Assembly: GCA_964651325.1 (NCBI GenBank)
Contig: CAZYXP010000079.1
Coordinates: forward strand, 1 to 14,510
Direction: 5' to 3'
DNA from: JADFOB01 sp964651325
Lineage (GTDB): Bacteria; Planctomycetota; Phycisphaerae; UBA1845
Length of the DNA stretch: 14,510 nt
The notes beneath the pieces are model-generated. The model was not told the DNA's origin. It made no database searches and was given only the letters and a program-made list of their open reading frames with translations. Shown here in pieces: positions 14,343 through 14,510 of this stretch. Numbering within the stretch: position 1 is the first letter of the stretch; the number at the start of each line of letters is the position of its first letter. Position numbers and translations under genes: made by a program.

Positions 14343-14368
14343 GCGGTTCGATAACGCGGTTCGATAAC
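14343..14368. repeat. Tandem 13-bp repeat in the protease leader
   Basis: GCGGTTCGATAAC occurs twice head to tail (14343-14355, 14356-14368), 29-54 bp upstream of the protease ATG. CGCGGTTCG at 14355-14363 is complementary, with one bulged A, to 14386-14395 in the upstream small reading frame; the other copy offers a competing pairing. Operator or RNA-fold role is possible. Confidence 0.7.
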
Positions 14369-14377
14369 GCGCTAAGG

Positions 14378-14401
14378 CTAGCTGCCGAAACCGCGATGCA
14401 C
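14378..14401 (-). other. Putative 7-codon leader reading frame with ribosome binding site
   Basis: GTG at 14401 is preceded by GGAGG (14409-14413) at 7-nt spacing, as strong as the ribosome binding sites of the real genes here. It encodes M-H-R-G-F-G-S and ends at TAG (14378-14380). It lies in the predicted protease transcript and is in frame with the protease start, but is separated from it by two stops. Confidence 0.4.
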
Positions 14402-14429
14402 CTAAAAACCTCCGGCTGATCTGCCAGTG

Positions 14430-14458
14430 ATTATAGCAGTTCGGGGCCGCAAACCCAA
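14430..14458 (-). promoter_or_regulatory. Extended -10 sigma70-type promoter of the protease
   Basis: On the minus strand TGCTATAAT (14438-14430) contains a perfect -10 with the extended TGn element. TTGGGT (14458-14453) sits 17 nt upstream as a weak -35 (3/6). Transcription would begin near 14423, leaving a leader of about 109 nt. Positions 14459-14510 show nothing further. Confidence 0.65.
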
Positions 14459-14510
14459 GCAGCGTATTCGGCGGCCGCGACCCGAGACCTTGGCAACTGA
14501 ATCTTTGCTT

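Noticed and set aside
1..14510. CRISPR array, tRNA or transposon
   Set aside because: No regularly spaced direct repeats, no cloverleaf with CCA-like end, and no transposase or integrase motifs were found on either strand.

Overview
The window looks like chromosomal DNA of a GC-rich member of the Planctomycetota, probably Phycisphaerae-like; this is inferred from protein signatures, as no marker tree could be run. The signatures are a CxxCGYNLRGL...CPECG zinc ribbon fused to membrane segments, a C-terminal dockerin/EF-hand-like tail (GDFDADADVDWLDH...DLADFAVFQ), an IPTL-CTERM-type sorting tail on a secreted protease, and dispersed paired palindromes between genes.

Layout. Positions 1-111 hold a nested palindrome with no gene. 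112-2073 is a minus-strand operon: an ECF sigma factor, a one-pass membrane protein overlapping it by 4 bp (probable anti-sigma factor), and a secreted Arg/Glu-rich coiled-coil protein. Divergent from it lies rpmB (ribosomal protein L28, 2242-2508); the shared intergenic region carries a sigma70-like and an ECF-like promoter candidate, both pointing at rpmB. After a paired-hairpin repeat, 2752-4448 is a tight plus-strand operon of two YbjQ-family (DUF74/UPF0145) paralogues and a zinc-ribbon multi-pass membrane protein resembling PrsW. A second copy of the repeat follows at about 4458-4517.

4750-12390 encodes one secreted 2546-residue protein: four formylglycine-generating-enzyme (FGE/SUMF1)-type domains separated by about nine Ig/BACON-like beta modules, ending in a dockerin-like tail. 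None of the four FGE domains has the active-site cysteine pair, so they are more likely binding or structural modules of C-type-lectin fold than sulfatase activators. Convergent with it, 12557-14314 encodes a secreted subtilisin-family protease with thrombospondin-3-like repeats and an IPTL-CTERM tail; its leader has a strong extended -10 promoter, a 7-codon upstream reading frame with its own ribosome binding site, and a tandem 13-bp repeat.

The first operon looks like an envelope-stress regulator. The last two genes are surface or secreted proteins with different C-terminal tails. The least ordinary items are the tetra-FGE protein, the YbjQ-YbjQ-zinc-ribbon/PrsW-like operon, the protease leader, and the paired inverted repeats with compensatory base changes. 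No tRNA, rRNA, CRISPR array, transposase or reverse transcriptase was seen.
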